Shown: in pieces, positions 43,521 to 51,669 of the stretch | Layout: each line of letters begins with the position of its first letter | Numbering within the stretch: the first letter of the stretch is position 1 | Assembly (NCBI GenBank): GCA_002069885.1 | Contig: MWCD01000024.1 | Coordinates: forward strand, 1-54,158 | Length of the DNA: 54,158 nucleotides | Source: a bacterium ADurb.Bin236 | GTDB lineage: Bacteria > UBP15 > UBA6099 | Direction of reading: 5' to 3' | Program-made: the position numbers and the translations under genes | Notes under the pieces: model-generated | What the model was told of the DNA's origin: nothing | The model's database searches: none | Seen by the model: the letters and a program-made list of their open reading frames with translations, nothing else

Positions 43521-44348
43521 ATGTCGCGCCCGACGGACTATCATCTGCATTCGAACACGACGGAAGACTCGGTGGCGACCGTCGAGGAGCTTGCGCGGGC
43601 GGCCGCCGCGCGCGGATTCGCCGAGATAGCCGTCACCGACCATTTTATCCTCGGCTACGACAACTATCGTGTCACCGTTGAGCAACTCGAAGCGCACCGC
43701 GCGCTTGCGAAAGAACTCGGCGGCAAGCTCGGCATTAAGATACTCCTCGGCGCTGAAGTGGACTACTTTGAGGACAGATTGCCGGAGATTCGCGCGTTTC
43801 TGGACTCGTTTGATTTCGACATAGTGATAGGGGCGGCGCACTTCGTGGACGGACGCGGAATAGCGGCGGAGCCGGGCGCTAAGGCGCTTGTGCGGGACAT
43901 CGGCAGGACGGAGGCGTTCAGGCGCTCGCTGCGGGCTGTCGAGCGCGCGGCGCGCTCCGGCATGTTCGACGTGATGGCCCATCTAGACGTGATACGAAAA
44001 TTCTCCGAGACGCCGGAAGACAGGGAGCCTTTCGAGAACTACGCTGAGGAAGCTGGGCGCGTTGCGGACGCGCTCGCCGAATCAGGCGTCGGGTTCGAGG
44101 TCAACTGCCGGGGCTTTTCTCATTCCACAGGCGGACAGTATCCCGGCGGCGAGTTCCTGTCGCTGCTGAAATCGCGGGGCGTCGGGCCTGTGACAGTCGG
44201 CTCGGACGCGCACACGGCGCGGGATGCCGGAGCGGACATCGACAGAGGCATAGACGCGCTGCGCGCTGCCGGGTTTGACAGCCTAGCGCGTTTCGAGCGC
44301 CGCCGCGCGACGCTTGCTCCGCTGGAAGAATTCGAATTTAAGCGCTGA
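43521..44348 (+). CDS. PHP-domain phosphatase (histidinol-phosphatase-like)
   Basis: 275 residues from ATG 43521; the frame is open upstream but that part overlaps the 70-residue gene. Metal motifs of the PHP fold are DYHLHSN, VTDHF, GAEVDY, GAAHF, MAHLDVI and GSDAHT. The order matches HisK-type histidinol-phosphate phosphatases. No other his genes are nearby, so a general phosphoesterase is possible. Confidence 0.88.
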   Translation: MSRPTDYHLHSNTTEDSVATVEELARAAAARGFAEIAVTDHFILGYDNYRVTVEQLEAHRALAKELGGKLGIKILLGAEVDYFEDRLPEIRAFLDSFDFDIVIGAAHFVDGRGIAAEPGAKALVRDIGRTEAFRRSLRAVERAARSGMFDVMAHLDVIRKFSETPEDREPFENYAEEAGRVADALAESGVGFEVNCRGFSHSTGGQYPGGEFLSLLKSRGVGPVTVGSDAHTARDAGADIDRGIDALRAAGFDSLARFERRRATLAPLEEFEFKR

Positions 44349-44398
44349 CGCTCGCACGCCGCGCCCTGCAAAGGTCGGCAGCGCGACAAGGACACATT

Positions 44399-45070
44399 TT
44401 GACTGATGAAACTAGAACCACAATTGAAGTTCTGTTCGGCAAGAAGTGGGAGGCGCGGCTGCTGTCGCACCTCGACGTCATGCGAGCGCTTTCCCGCGCG
44501 CTGCGCCGCTCTGGACTTCCAATCTATTTCACCGAAGGCTTCAATCCGAAACCCAAAGTGTCGTACCTGACACAGCCTTTGGCATTAGGGCACACATCGG
44601 AATGCGAGAGGTTCCGTTTCATGCTCGAAGAGAAAAAGAGCGTGGAAGAAACGCTCCGCGCGCTCGCCGCTAAAATGCCTCCGGGACTAGAGCCTTCCGC
44701 CGCGCGAATCGCGCTAGAAGGCGAAAAGCCGGCTGTCGCTAAGGGCATGGCATACATCTTTTTTCTCAGGAAGGGAGCGCGCGGGAACGCCCCGCAACCT
44801 CCGTTCTCGATGCCTGAAGAATTCGGCTGGATGTCGCCCCGCGAAGCGACACCATCAGAAATCGCCGCCGCGCGGCTGTTCGATTCGCGGGAGACGACCG
44901 CCCCGCGCGGCCCGGTCGAGGATTTTATAAGCGGAAGTTTTGAATCAGCTTTTGTTATCAAAACCGCCGCAGGCTCAGAATTCCGGCGGCCGGACAAGAT
45001 AATGATTCCCGCGCCTCCGGTCGTAAAAGAGGACTTCTTTTTCCATCGGCTCAGGGAAACGGCGGAATAA
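44399..45070 (+). CDS. DUF2344 / TIGR03936 family protein (radical-SAM partner)
   Basis: 223 residues. The family signature RLLSHLDVMRALSRALRRSG then LPIYFTEGFNPKPKVSY is clear. In many bacteria this domain is paired with a B12/radical SAM protein, often next to the RNase G gene and ribosomal genes; none of these is here, so the gene is separated from its usual partner. The start is TTG at 44399 with AAGGA 7 bp before. Confidence 0.88.
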   Translation: MTDETRTTIEVLFGKKWEARLLSHLDVMRALSRALRRSGLPIYFTEGFNPKPKVSYLTQPLALGHTSECERFRFMLEEKKSVEETLRALAAKMPPGLEPSAARIALEGEKPAVAKGMAYIFFLRKGARGNAPQPPFSMPEEFGWMSPREATPSEIAAARLFDSRETTAPRGPVEDFISGSFESAFVIKTAAGSEFRRPDKIMIPAPPVVKEDFFFHRLRETAE

Positions 45071-45184
45071 GCGAAAGTTTTTGCGTGCGGCGGGAACAAA
45101 CAGCCGCATCTCATTTGATAATATAAGAAGAGACAACGGCGCGGAGCGGTGTCAGGCCCGCCCCGCGACCACGGGGAGGCCTTT

Positions 45185-45697
45185 ATGGCGCGCTACAGGT
45201 CCGAACGCAAATTCAACTATCCGGTGGACGATGCCGTGAGAGTTTTCTTGGACGGCGGCGAAGACGCGTATGACATGCACGAACTGGAGAACGTCACCGC
45301 ATGGAAAGTGGTGAAAGAAGAGGACGACGGAGTGCGCAGGGTCGGAACAAAAGAGTGGTGCGCCCACGGCCAGATACCCCGCGCCGCCCAGCACATTATC
45401 AGCCCCAAAATGCTCACTTGGTTCGAGCATTCGGTGTGGGACAGACAGAAGAAAATCTATTCTTTCGAGATAGAGCCGAGATATCTGCGGAAACAGATTT
45501 CCTGCAAAGGGCAGACCGCATACATGGCCGACGGCCCGGACAAGATGAAACGGATATTTGAAATAACGCTGAAAATCGACATACCGTTGTTCGGCCCTAT
45601 TCTGGAAGCCGCCATAATGGAGCTTCTGAAAAAGAACGAAGAGCAGGACTTTAAGTGCTGCGCGCAAAGCTTGGAAAAAAAGTTTGGCAAGAAGTAG
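45185..45697 (+). CDS. SRPBCC-fold protein (DUF2505-like), third paralogue
   Basis: 170 residues from ATG 45185, preceded by GGGGAGGCC. FNYPVDDAVRVF, ISPKMLTWFEHSVWD and the C-terminal helix with KKNEEQDFKCC align by pattern with the protein at 36903. Two adjacent Cys near the end are a difference. Transcribed toward the convergent serine hydrolase gene with only 18 bp between ends. Confidence 0.75.
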   Translation: MARYRSERKFNYPVDDAVRVFLDGGEDAYDMHELENVTAWKVVKEEDDGVRRVGTKEWCAHGQIPRAAQHIISPKMLTWFEHSVWDRQKKIYSFEIEPRYLRKQISCKGQTAYMADGPDKMKRIFEITLKIDIPLFGPILEAAIMELLKKNEEQDFKCCAQSLEKKFGKK

Positions 45698-45715
45698 CGC
45701 TCGCGTACGTCGCGC

Positions 45716-46876
45716 TTATTGCCCGCCGGACGGTTCCCTGATTTCCAGTTTCTTTATCTGTACGCCGTCGGACCATTCGCCGACGCGCGTCACTTTGTCT
45801 GAATCGCCGAGCGCGCCGTCGCAGTTCTTTCCATAGAAAGCGCAATCTGTCAGCGAATCGAACAGCCGCCAGAGGGCGAAGTCGTGAACGTTCGCCGCGT
45901 AAACGTCGCGCTCTTCCGGCTCCTGTTCGCCGTCGCGCGCCATGCGTTCCAGTCTGTCTCGGATGATACCCGCCACCGGTTCGGCGGCTAGCCGCCTCTC
46001 GGGGATATCGAAACTCTGGTCTGTGGCTATCGGAAGCATGTGATCCGCCGCAAGCGCGGGGTCTCCGTGCCTGTCGCTGTGAAACACGATGTAGTTCTTA
46101 TGCTCGGCGGGCAGAGATGTCGCCGCGCGGTATATTTCCGCTGCCGTCCGCTCCGCGACGATGCCGTCATCAGCTCCGACGACCACTGCGAAAAGAGTTC
46201 CCGGATGTATGTCCGCGTAATCCGCCATGATGGATTCCAGCGGTTTGTGGTGAACCATTTTTGCGATGTGCGCGTATTTGGGGTCTCCCGGTTCGACAGG
46301 CATGGCGGCGCGCACCCTCGGCATGGCCAGCTTGCTCCAATTGGCCGTCAGGTTGGAAGCCAGAACGCCGCCGAAAGAATGACCGACCGCCGCGAAACGC
46401 TCCAAATCGGGTTTTACGCGACCGGGCTTTTGAAGTTCCACCAGCGCGGCCGCCACAGCGTCCATCGCCGCCTTGTGCATCACGGGCGGCATCACGTTCA
46501 CGTTCTCCTGATACTTCGGGAATATCACAATCGAGCCGCGGCGCGCGAGATGGCTTATCCAGCCGCCGTACATCTTGGGGTGCATCGCGCTCCAGCCATG
46601 GAAAAAGGCTATCACTGGCGCTGACTCCGGAGCCGGGTCGGCAGGCTCGAATATCCAGAACATGTCGTTGCCCGAGCCGTGTTGAGACATTTTGATATCC
46701 GCGTGGGGATAGACCGCGCCGCCGGGGCCTGACGCGGGCTGCGATGGTTGCGCGGCGGACGTCTCTCCCTTGAGGTCCACCACTATCGCGCGGCACGCGC
46801 GCGGGGCCGCCGCGACGACCACCGCGCTAACCGCCAGCGCAGTCAATATCATCCTTGCTCTTTTCATCGTATTCAT
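45716..46876 (-). CDS. Secreted alpha/beta-hydrolase (dienelactone/acetylxylan-type)
   Basis: 386 residues from the ATG at 46876, which has AAGGAG 8 bp before it. A signal peptide (MKRARMILTAL... AxA near 30) directs export. The nucleophile Ser is in GHSFGG, with the acid likely in VVGADDG and the His in SDRHGD or AADH. An oxyanion region FFHGWSA is present. Substrate unknown. It follows the peptidase gene by 28 bp, so the pair may be an operon. Confidence 0.85.
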   Translation of the reverse strand: MNTMKRARMILTALAVSAVVVAAAPRACRAIVVDLKGETSAAQPSQPASGPGGAVYPHADIKMSQHGSGNDMFWIFEPADPAPESAPVIAFFHGWSAMHPKMYGGWISHLARRGSIVIFPKYQENVNVMPPVMHKAAMDAVAAALVELQKPGRVKPDLERFAAVGHSFGGVLASNLTANWSKLAMPRVRAAMPVEPGDPKYAHIAKMVHHKPLESIMADYADIHPGTLFAVVVGADDGIVAERTAAEIYRAATSLPAEHKNYIVFHSDRHGDPALAADHMLPIATDQSFDIPERRLAAEPVAGIIRDRLERMARDGEQEPEERDVYAANVHDFALWRLFDSLTDCAFYGKNCDGALGDSDKVTRVGEWSDGVQIKKLEIREPSGGQ

Positions 46877-46904
46877 TTCGCGACTCCTTCCGCCGGGGCG
46901 CTTC

Positions 46905-47945
46905 TCAGTTGTCGCGCCTGCCCGGTCTCCACGGACGGTGTCCATAATCGTCTATGTCCCATTCCTCGTCCAGTTCGTCCCAGTCGTCCTCCGGGTCGTA
47001 GCCGGAGCCTCCGCCGGGATAGACGAGCTTGAATTTTCTCTTGCGCCTGAATCCCAGAAAGACTTTCATTCCCGCGACTATAACCAGCAACGCCATGCCC
47101 GTCCAGATGTAAGTGTCGAACGCCGCGAAGAACTGCATCGCCCACACAATGGGAGCCGGTTTGGCGGCTTGGGCCAGCCAGTCGGCGGACAGTCCTTCAA
47201 GTCCGTCGCCGTAAACCCGCTTCAGGGCGACATCCACCGAATCGCCGTCCGCAAGTCCGTCGAGCAGATGCCTTATGCCCGCCTCGCCTTTGCGCTTGAT
47301 CAGCCATGAGACAAAATCGTGGCTCTGAGCGTACGCCAACTCAGCAATGAACTTCCCCGAAGGGAAGCCGTAGTGCAGGTCGTTGAAATCGAGGGCCGCG
47401 CCCTTGCGCGCCGCGTTATAGAGATCCGCCCGACGCTTGTGCCACGATTCCGGGGATTCCCATGCGTCCGACAGATGCACGGCCAGCCCCTCGTTGAGCC
47501 AGCGCGGAAGCGCCCCCGGCCTTGCGCGGAACTTGTGCCCGAGCGCGGCGTGGAACAACTCGTGCTCCAGCACGCTTGAAAAATATCCCGCGTCGCCCGC
47601 GAAACTTTCCGCCCTCATCACAACCGCGCGCCTGTCGTGAACGTACACCGCTATCGCCCAAGAGGGAGCCATTCCGCCCGTGTATTCCTCGAACTCCGCG
47701 TCGTCCGCCGCGATATACACCACAAAAGGCCCGGTCGGCTCGTGTCCGATGAATTTCGCCGCCTTCGCAAGAGCCCTCTCGCCGTCCCGCCTGACCGCTT
47801 CCTCAAGCCCGCGCGAGCCACCGGAAGATTTAACCTCAATCCTAAACGCGCGGGACTCCGACGCGCCCGCGAACCCCGCTGCCGCCAAAAGCGCAAACAG
47901 AGCCGCCGCCAACCCCGCCGCATATCTCATTCTAGTCATAATCAT
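46905..47945 (-). CDS. Secreted HExxH metallopeptidase (peptidase MA-like) with C-terminal helix
   Basis: 346 residues. A signal peptide (1-28) precedes a gluzincin domain with HELFHAALGH and the downstream Glu in WLNEGLAVHL, the expected third zinc ligand. A single membrane helix (about 275-300) and an acidic C-terminal tail (DPEDDWDELDEEWD) follow, so the protease domain faces the periplasm and the tail the cytosol. Role unknown; probably co-expressed with the hydrolase downstream. Confidence 0.87.
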   Translation of the reverse strand: MIMTRMRYAAGLAAALFALLAAAGFAGASESRAFRIEVKSSGGSRGLEEAVRRDGERALAKAAKFIGHEPTGPFVVYIAADDAEFEEYTGGMAPSWAIAVYVHDRRAVVMRAESFAGDAGYFSSVLEHELFHAALGHKFRARPGALPRWLNEGLAVHLSDAWESPESWHKRRADLYNAARKGAALDFNDLHYGFPSGKFIAELAYAQSHDFVSWLIKRKGEAGIRHLLDGLADGDSVDVALKRVYGDGLEGLSADWLAQAAKPAPIVWAMQFFAAFDTYIWTGMALLVIVAGMKVFLGFRRKRKFKLVYPGGGSGYDPEDDWDELDEEWDIDDYGHRPWRPGRRDN

Positions 47946-48060
47946 TAAGTATGATTATAAACCTATTCCCAGCCCGGAAACCCCGTCCGCCCAATTATGC
48001 GCAACAGCCGGAAAATAAGAAGATCAGCGGTGCTGTCGCTAATAAAGCGCCTCCGGCGGC

Positions 48061-48156
48061 CAAAGAGAAACTTTTGAAAAAGTTTCTCTTTGGAATCTCT
48101 TCAAAACGTTTCAATGGCCGTCGGGAAGAGACGAGAAAGCGCGTCTATTCCCGACG
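48061..48156 (+). repeat. Hairpin module copy 6 (intact; 'empty site' reference)
   Basis: CAAAGAGAAACTTTT (48061-48075) with its complement (48078-48092), then the third arm GAATCTCTTC (48093-48102). CGTCGGGAA (48119-48127) pairs with TTCCCGACG (48148-48156). Base for base this is the uninterrupted form of the module split by the 179-bp element at 9346-9625. Confidence 0.8.
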
Positions 48157-48204
48157 CCCTGTGTGAAATCATTTAGAAACAGATTCCAATGAGACATCCT
48201 ATCC

Positions 48205-48229
48205 GGGCGACCCAACGGGTCTCCCCTAC
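48205..48229 (+). repeat. Half copy of the GTAGGGGC-type element
   Basis: GGGCGACCC-AAC-GGGTCTCCC-CTAC, an imperfect hairpin ending like the right half of the 37638-37707 element. Confidence 0.5.
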
Positions 48230-48242
48230 GATTCTTTTCTCG

Positions 48243-48403
48243 TTAAAAATCATTTATGAACAGGATTCCTCTGAAAACCCTTTCCCAAGATCTTTTCACA
48301 AGATACGCGCCGAAGGCGGAAGCGAAGCCTCCGCCTTCGGCGCTAGCATGAAATGTTTTGAAAGGGATTTTAAGGGAAAACTTTTTCAAAAGTTTTCCCT
48401 TAA
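48243..48403 (-). repeat. Hairpin module copy 7 with GC-rich hairpin
   Basis: GCGCCGAAGGCGGA (48307-48320) pairs exactly with 48330-48343. The third arm GAAAGGGATT (48360-48369) and the stem TTAAGGGAAAACTTTT (48370-48385) with its complement (48388-48403) follow. It ends 5 bp before the carB stop, so it is probably the carB terminator. The rest of the 47946-48408 gap is repeats only. Confidence 0.75.
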
Positions 48404-48408
48404 TAATT

Positions 48409-51400
48409 TCACTTTTTTTTCGCGGCAGTCTTTTTTGCGGGCGCTTTATGGGCAGCGGACTTGCGGGCATTGGACGCAGCTAGGTTTTTTTTATGATATT
48501 CCTGAAGCGGGGCGACTGTGAAGCCGCGTTCCCGGAAAGCTTCCATGCCCTGAACGGTGGCCTGAGCGCCTGAGATGGTGGTGACAAGAGGGATGTCGCG
48601 GGCTATGGCGGCGCTTCTAATTTTCGCTTCGTCAACTTTAGTGTCTTTGCCCGCCGGGGTATTTATCAGCATGACGACTTCTTTGTTTTTGACGACGTCG
48701 AGGACATTCGGGCGGCCTTGGTCTAGTTTGTGAACTGAGCGCGCCTCTATGCCGTTGCGCCGCAGAGTGCTGGCCGTTCCTTCGGTGGCCACTATCTCGA
48801 ACCCCATGTCGATCAGTTTCCGGGCTATAGGGACAATGGCGCGTTTATCGCTGTTTTTGACGCTGACGAAGACGGCCCCTTTGTCCGGCAGTTTCTGTCC
48901 GGCGGCGATTTGCGATTTGAGGAACGCCATTCCGAAATCGCGGTCGATGCCCATGACTTCGCCTGTGGAAAGCATTTCCGGGCCGAGCGTGGCGTCAACG
49001 CCGGGGAACCGGGAGAACGGGAACACTGCTTCCTTCACGCTCATGTGTTCCGGGACGGAATCTTCGGCGACGCCCTGTTTTTCTAGCGATTCGCCGAGCA
49101 TCACGCGGGTGGCGACTTTCGCCCACGGGGTCCCGGTTGCTTTGGAAACAAACGGGACGGTGCGTGAAGCGCGCGGATTGACTTCGAGAACGTAGATGAC
49201 GTCGTTTTTGACGGCGAATTGGACATTCATAAGCCCGACGACGCCAAGCTCGCGGGCCATCGCGCGAGTGGCCCCTTTTATTTCCTCGACAATGGCTTCG
49301 TTGAGGGTGTACGGTGGCAGACAGCAGGCGCTGTCTCCGCTGTGGACTCCGGCCTGCTCGATGTGTTCCATGACGCCGCACACCAAGCACCTTTCGCCGT
49401 CCGCCACCGCGTCAACGTCGACCTCTATGGCGTCGTCCAAGAACCTGTCGAGCAGAACGGGTTTATCCGGGGAAGCGGATACGGCCTTTGCCATGTATTC
49501 CCGCAGGTCGGCTTCCTCATAGACGACGCGCATCGCGCGCCCGCCGAGGACGTATGACGGCCTGACGAGTAGCGGATAGCCTATCTGCCTCGCCTTGCGG
49601 ACGGCCTCTTCGACCGTGCCGGCGGTGTCGTTGTCCGGTTGCGTTAGGTTGAGTTTGTCGAGCGTTTCCTTGAACCGTTTTCTATCTTCCGCGCGGTCAA
49701 TGTTGTCCGGGGAAGTGCCGAGGATGGGAGCGCCCGCGCGCAGCAGCTTTGTGGCCAGATTCAAAGGAGTCTGTCCGCCTAGCTGCACTATGACGCCGTG
49801 CGGCTTCTCCCGGTCGATTATGTTCATGACATCCTCGAACGTGAGCGGCTCGAAATAGAGCCTGTCGGAGGTGTCGAAGTCGGTCGAAACTGTTTCTGGG
49901 TTGGAGTTGATGAGGATTGCGGTGTAGCCAGCCTCTTTGATAGCGTAAGCGGCGTGGACGCAGCAGTAGTCGAACTCAATGCCCTGACCGATGCGGTTGG
50001 GACCGCCGCCGAGGATGATGATTTTTTTGCCTCTGTCGCCTTTGGGAGCGGCGTCCGTCGATTCAAACGCGGCGTACCGGGCGCGCGCGGTTCCGCTCGC
50101 GTCCATTGCGCCGGCTCCGGCGGTGGTTCCCTGTTTTTTTCTCAGTCTCCGCAATTCGGTCTCCTCCGTTTCAAGCAGGCGCGCGATGTCCTCGTCGCCA
50201 AGCCCCGCCAGCTTCGCCTGCTTCAGCAGGGAGGCCGGCGCCGTCTCGATTCTATACTTTCCCGCGCGCGCCGAGATTTCAGCTATCTCGGCGAACTGCG
50301 AGACGAACCATCCGTCGATCAATGTCAGGCCGCGGATTTCTTCCACACGCATCCCGGCGGCCAACGCGTCGAATATGTGAAACAGCCTCGCCGGGTTCGG
50401 GCGGGACAACAGGCCCCGCAATGTTTCCCTGCCAGCTTCGGTTGAAGCGTCCGGCGGTTTGGGACGGCTCGTTTCGAGCGCGCGCATGGCTTTCAGGAGC
50501 GACTCTTTGAAAGTCCTCCCCGTCCCCATCGCTCCGCCGGTGGATTTCATGGCGGTGTCCAACGTGTCGTCGGCGCCGGGGAATTTTTCAAAATCGAATC
50601 TCGGCAGCCGGGTGACGCAATAGTCCGGTTCAGGCTCTCGGAACGCGTTCCCGCTCCCGAACTCCGGCTCGGTTATTTCGTCCAGAGTCAGGCCGCAGAC
50701 GAGTTTTGCCGCGACCCTCGCGACCGGATACCCCGTCGCCCTAGCCGCGAACGCCGACGATCTCGTGTAGCGCGGCACAGCGTAGATGAGCTTGATGTCG
50801 CCCGAAGCCGGTTCGAGAGCGAACCTGACATTTACGACGCCAACCGCGTCGAGCGCTCGCGCTACCGCTTCCGCGCTCTTCTTCAACCGGCGCGTAGCGC
50901 CCAGAGTCAGCGCTTGAGCCGGGATGACCGCCGCGCTGTCTCCCGAATGTATCCCCGCCGGGTCTATGTTCTCTATCATTGCGACCGTCGCGGCGTTTCC
51001 GTTGGCGTCCCGCATCAGGACTATCTCTATTTCTTTCCATCCGCGAAGAAGCTTCTCGACGAGAATGGTTCCGGCGGCGCTGGATTTGAGCGCGGATGCC
51101 GCCTGCCCTTCGAGGTCTTCCATGTTGTAAGCGGTCGAGTTGCCGGCGCCGCCTTCCGACATCAGAGGACGAAGAGCGGCCGGGAACCCGATTTCAAGCG
51201 CGGCGGCTTCCGCCTCTTCGATGGAAGAAACAACCGCGCCCGGCGGAACTTCCACCCCGGCTATTTTCATTAGCTTAAGGAACTTGCGCCTGTCCACGGA
51301 CGCAGCGCGGGATGTTTCCGACACGCCCATCAGAGAGGCGCCCATTTTCTTCATCGCCTTGAGAGTCGCAGGAGCGGTCGCGGCATTCACCGCCGCTCCG

Positions 51401-51669
51401 CCGCCGAACACAGGCAGCAGGGCAGTTGCCTTCTCTCTTTCTATAGCCGCCGCCAAGTTTTCCGGGGAGACAGCTTCAAAATACACCGGGCCGGGAGCGT
51501 CGATGTCGGTGGACGCCGCCGTCGGATTTGCTGAGATGAGAGCGACCTCGAAACTGAGGTCGCGAAGAGCCTTCATCGCTTCAGCGCACGCGTGATCGAA
51601 CTCCGCTCCGGCGCTCGATGCCGACGACACCGCCCCCAAGAGAACTATTTTTTTCTTTTTAGCAGTCAT
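48409..51669 (-). CDS. carB: CarB-like carbamoyl-phosphate synthase large chain with degenerate first half
   Basis: 1086 residues, with two ATP-grasp halves and an MGS-like regulatory domain (about 930-1050), plus an extra Lys/Ala-rich tail. The second half (about 548-930) is intact: LGGGPNRIGQGIEFDY, RPSYVLGGRAM, and the metal ligands Gln817, Glu829, Asn831 in NVQFA and LEVNPR. The first half is altered. The GPIVIGQ loop is SSASSAG, the Gly loop is SEGGAGNS, and the metal ligands equivalent to E. coli Gln285, Glu299 and Asn301 are Arg282, Tyr296 and Val298. Bicarbonate activation in that half should therefore fail. Start overlaps the carA stop by 4 bp. The call as a functional CarB is uncertain. 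Confidence 0.88.
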   Translation of the reverse strand: MTAKKKKIVLLGAVSSASSAGAEFDHACAEAMKALRDLSFEVALISANPTAASTDIDAPGPVYFEAVSPENLAAAIEREKATALLPVFGGGAAVNAATAPATLKAMKKMGASLMGVSETSRAASVDRRKFLKLMKIAGVEVPPGAVVSSIEEAEAAALEIGFPAALRPLMSEGGAGNSTAYNMEDLEGQAASALKSSAAGTILVEKLLRGWKEIEIVLMRDANGNAATVAMIENIDPAGIHSGDSAAVIPAQALTLGATRRLKKSAEAVARALDAVGVVNVRFALEPASGDIKLIYAVPRYTRSSAFAARATGYPVARVAAKLVCGLTLDEITEPEFGSGNAFREPEPDYCVTRLPRFDFEKFPGADDTLDTAMKSTGGAMGTGRTFKESLLKAMRALETSRPKPPDASTEAGRETLRGLLSRPNPARLFHIFDALAAGMRVEEIRGLTLIDGWFVSQFAEIAEISARAGKYRIETAPASLLKQAKLAGLGDEDIARLLETEETELRRLRKKQGTTAGAGAMDASGTARARYAAFESTDAAPKGDRGKKIIILGGGPNRIGQGIEFDYCCVHAAYAIKEAGYTAILINSNPETVSTDFDTSDRLYFEPLTFEDVMNIIDREKPHGVIVQLGGQTPLNLATKLLRAGAPILGTSPDNIDRAEDRKRFKETLDKLNLTQPDNDTAGTVEEAVRKARQIGYPLLVRPSYVLGGRAMRVVYEEADLREYMAKAVSASPDKPVLLDRFLDDAIEVDVDAVADGERCLVCGVMEHIEQAGVHSGDSACCLPPYTLNEAIVEEIKGATRAMARELGVVGLMNVQFAVKNDVIYVLEVNPRASRTVPFVSKATGTPWAKVATRVMLGESLEKQGVAEDSVPEHMSVKEAVFPFSRFPGVDATLGPEMLSTGEVMGIDRDFGMAFLKSQIAAGQKLPDKGAVFVSVKNSDKRAIVPIARKLIDMGFEIVATEGTASTLRRNGIEARSVHKLDQGRPNVLDVVKNKEVVMLINTPAGKDTKVDEAKIRSAAIARDIPLVTTISGAQATVQGMEAFRERGFTVAPLQEYHKKNLAASNARKSAAHKAPAKKTAAKKK

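Noticed and set aside
45360-46067. Long antisense frames in GC-rich genes (here and elsewhere)
   Set aside because: Typical of GC-rich codon bias; no domains and no starts with ribosome sites.
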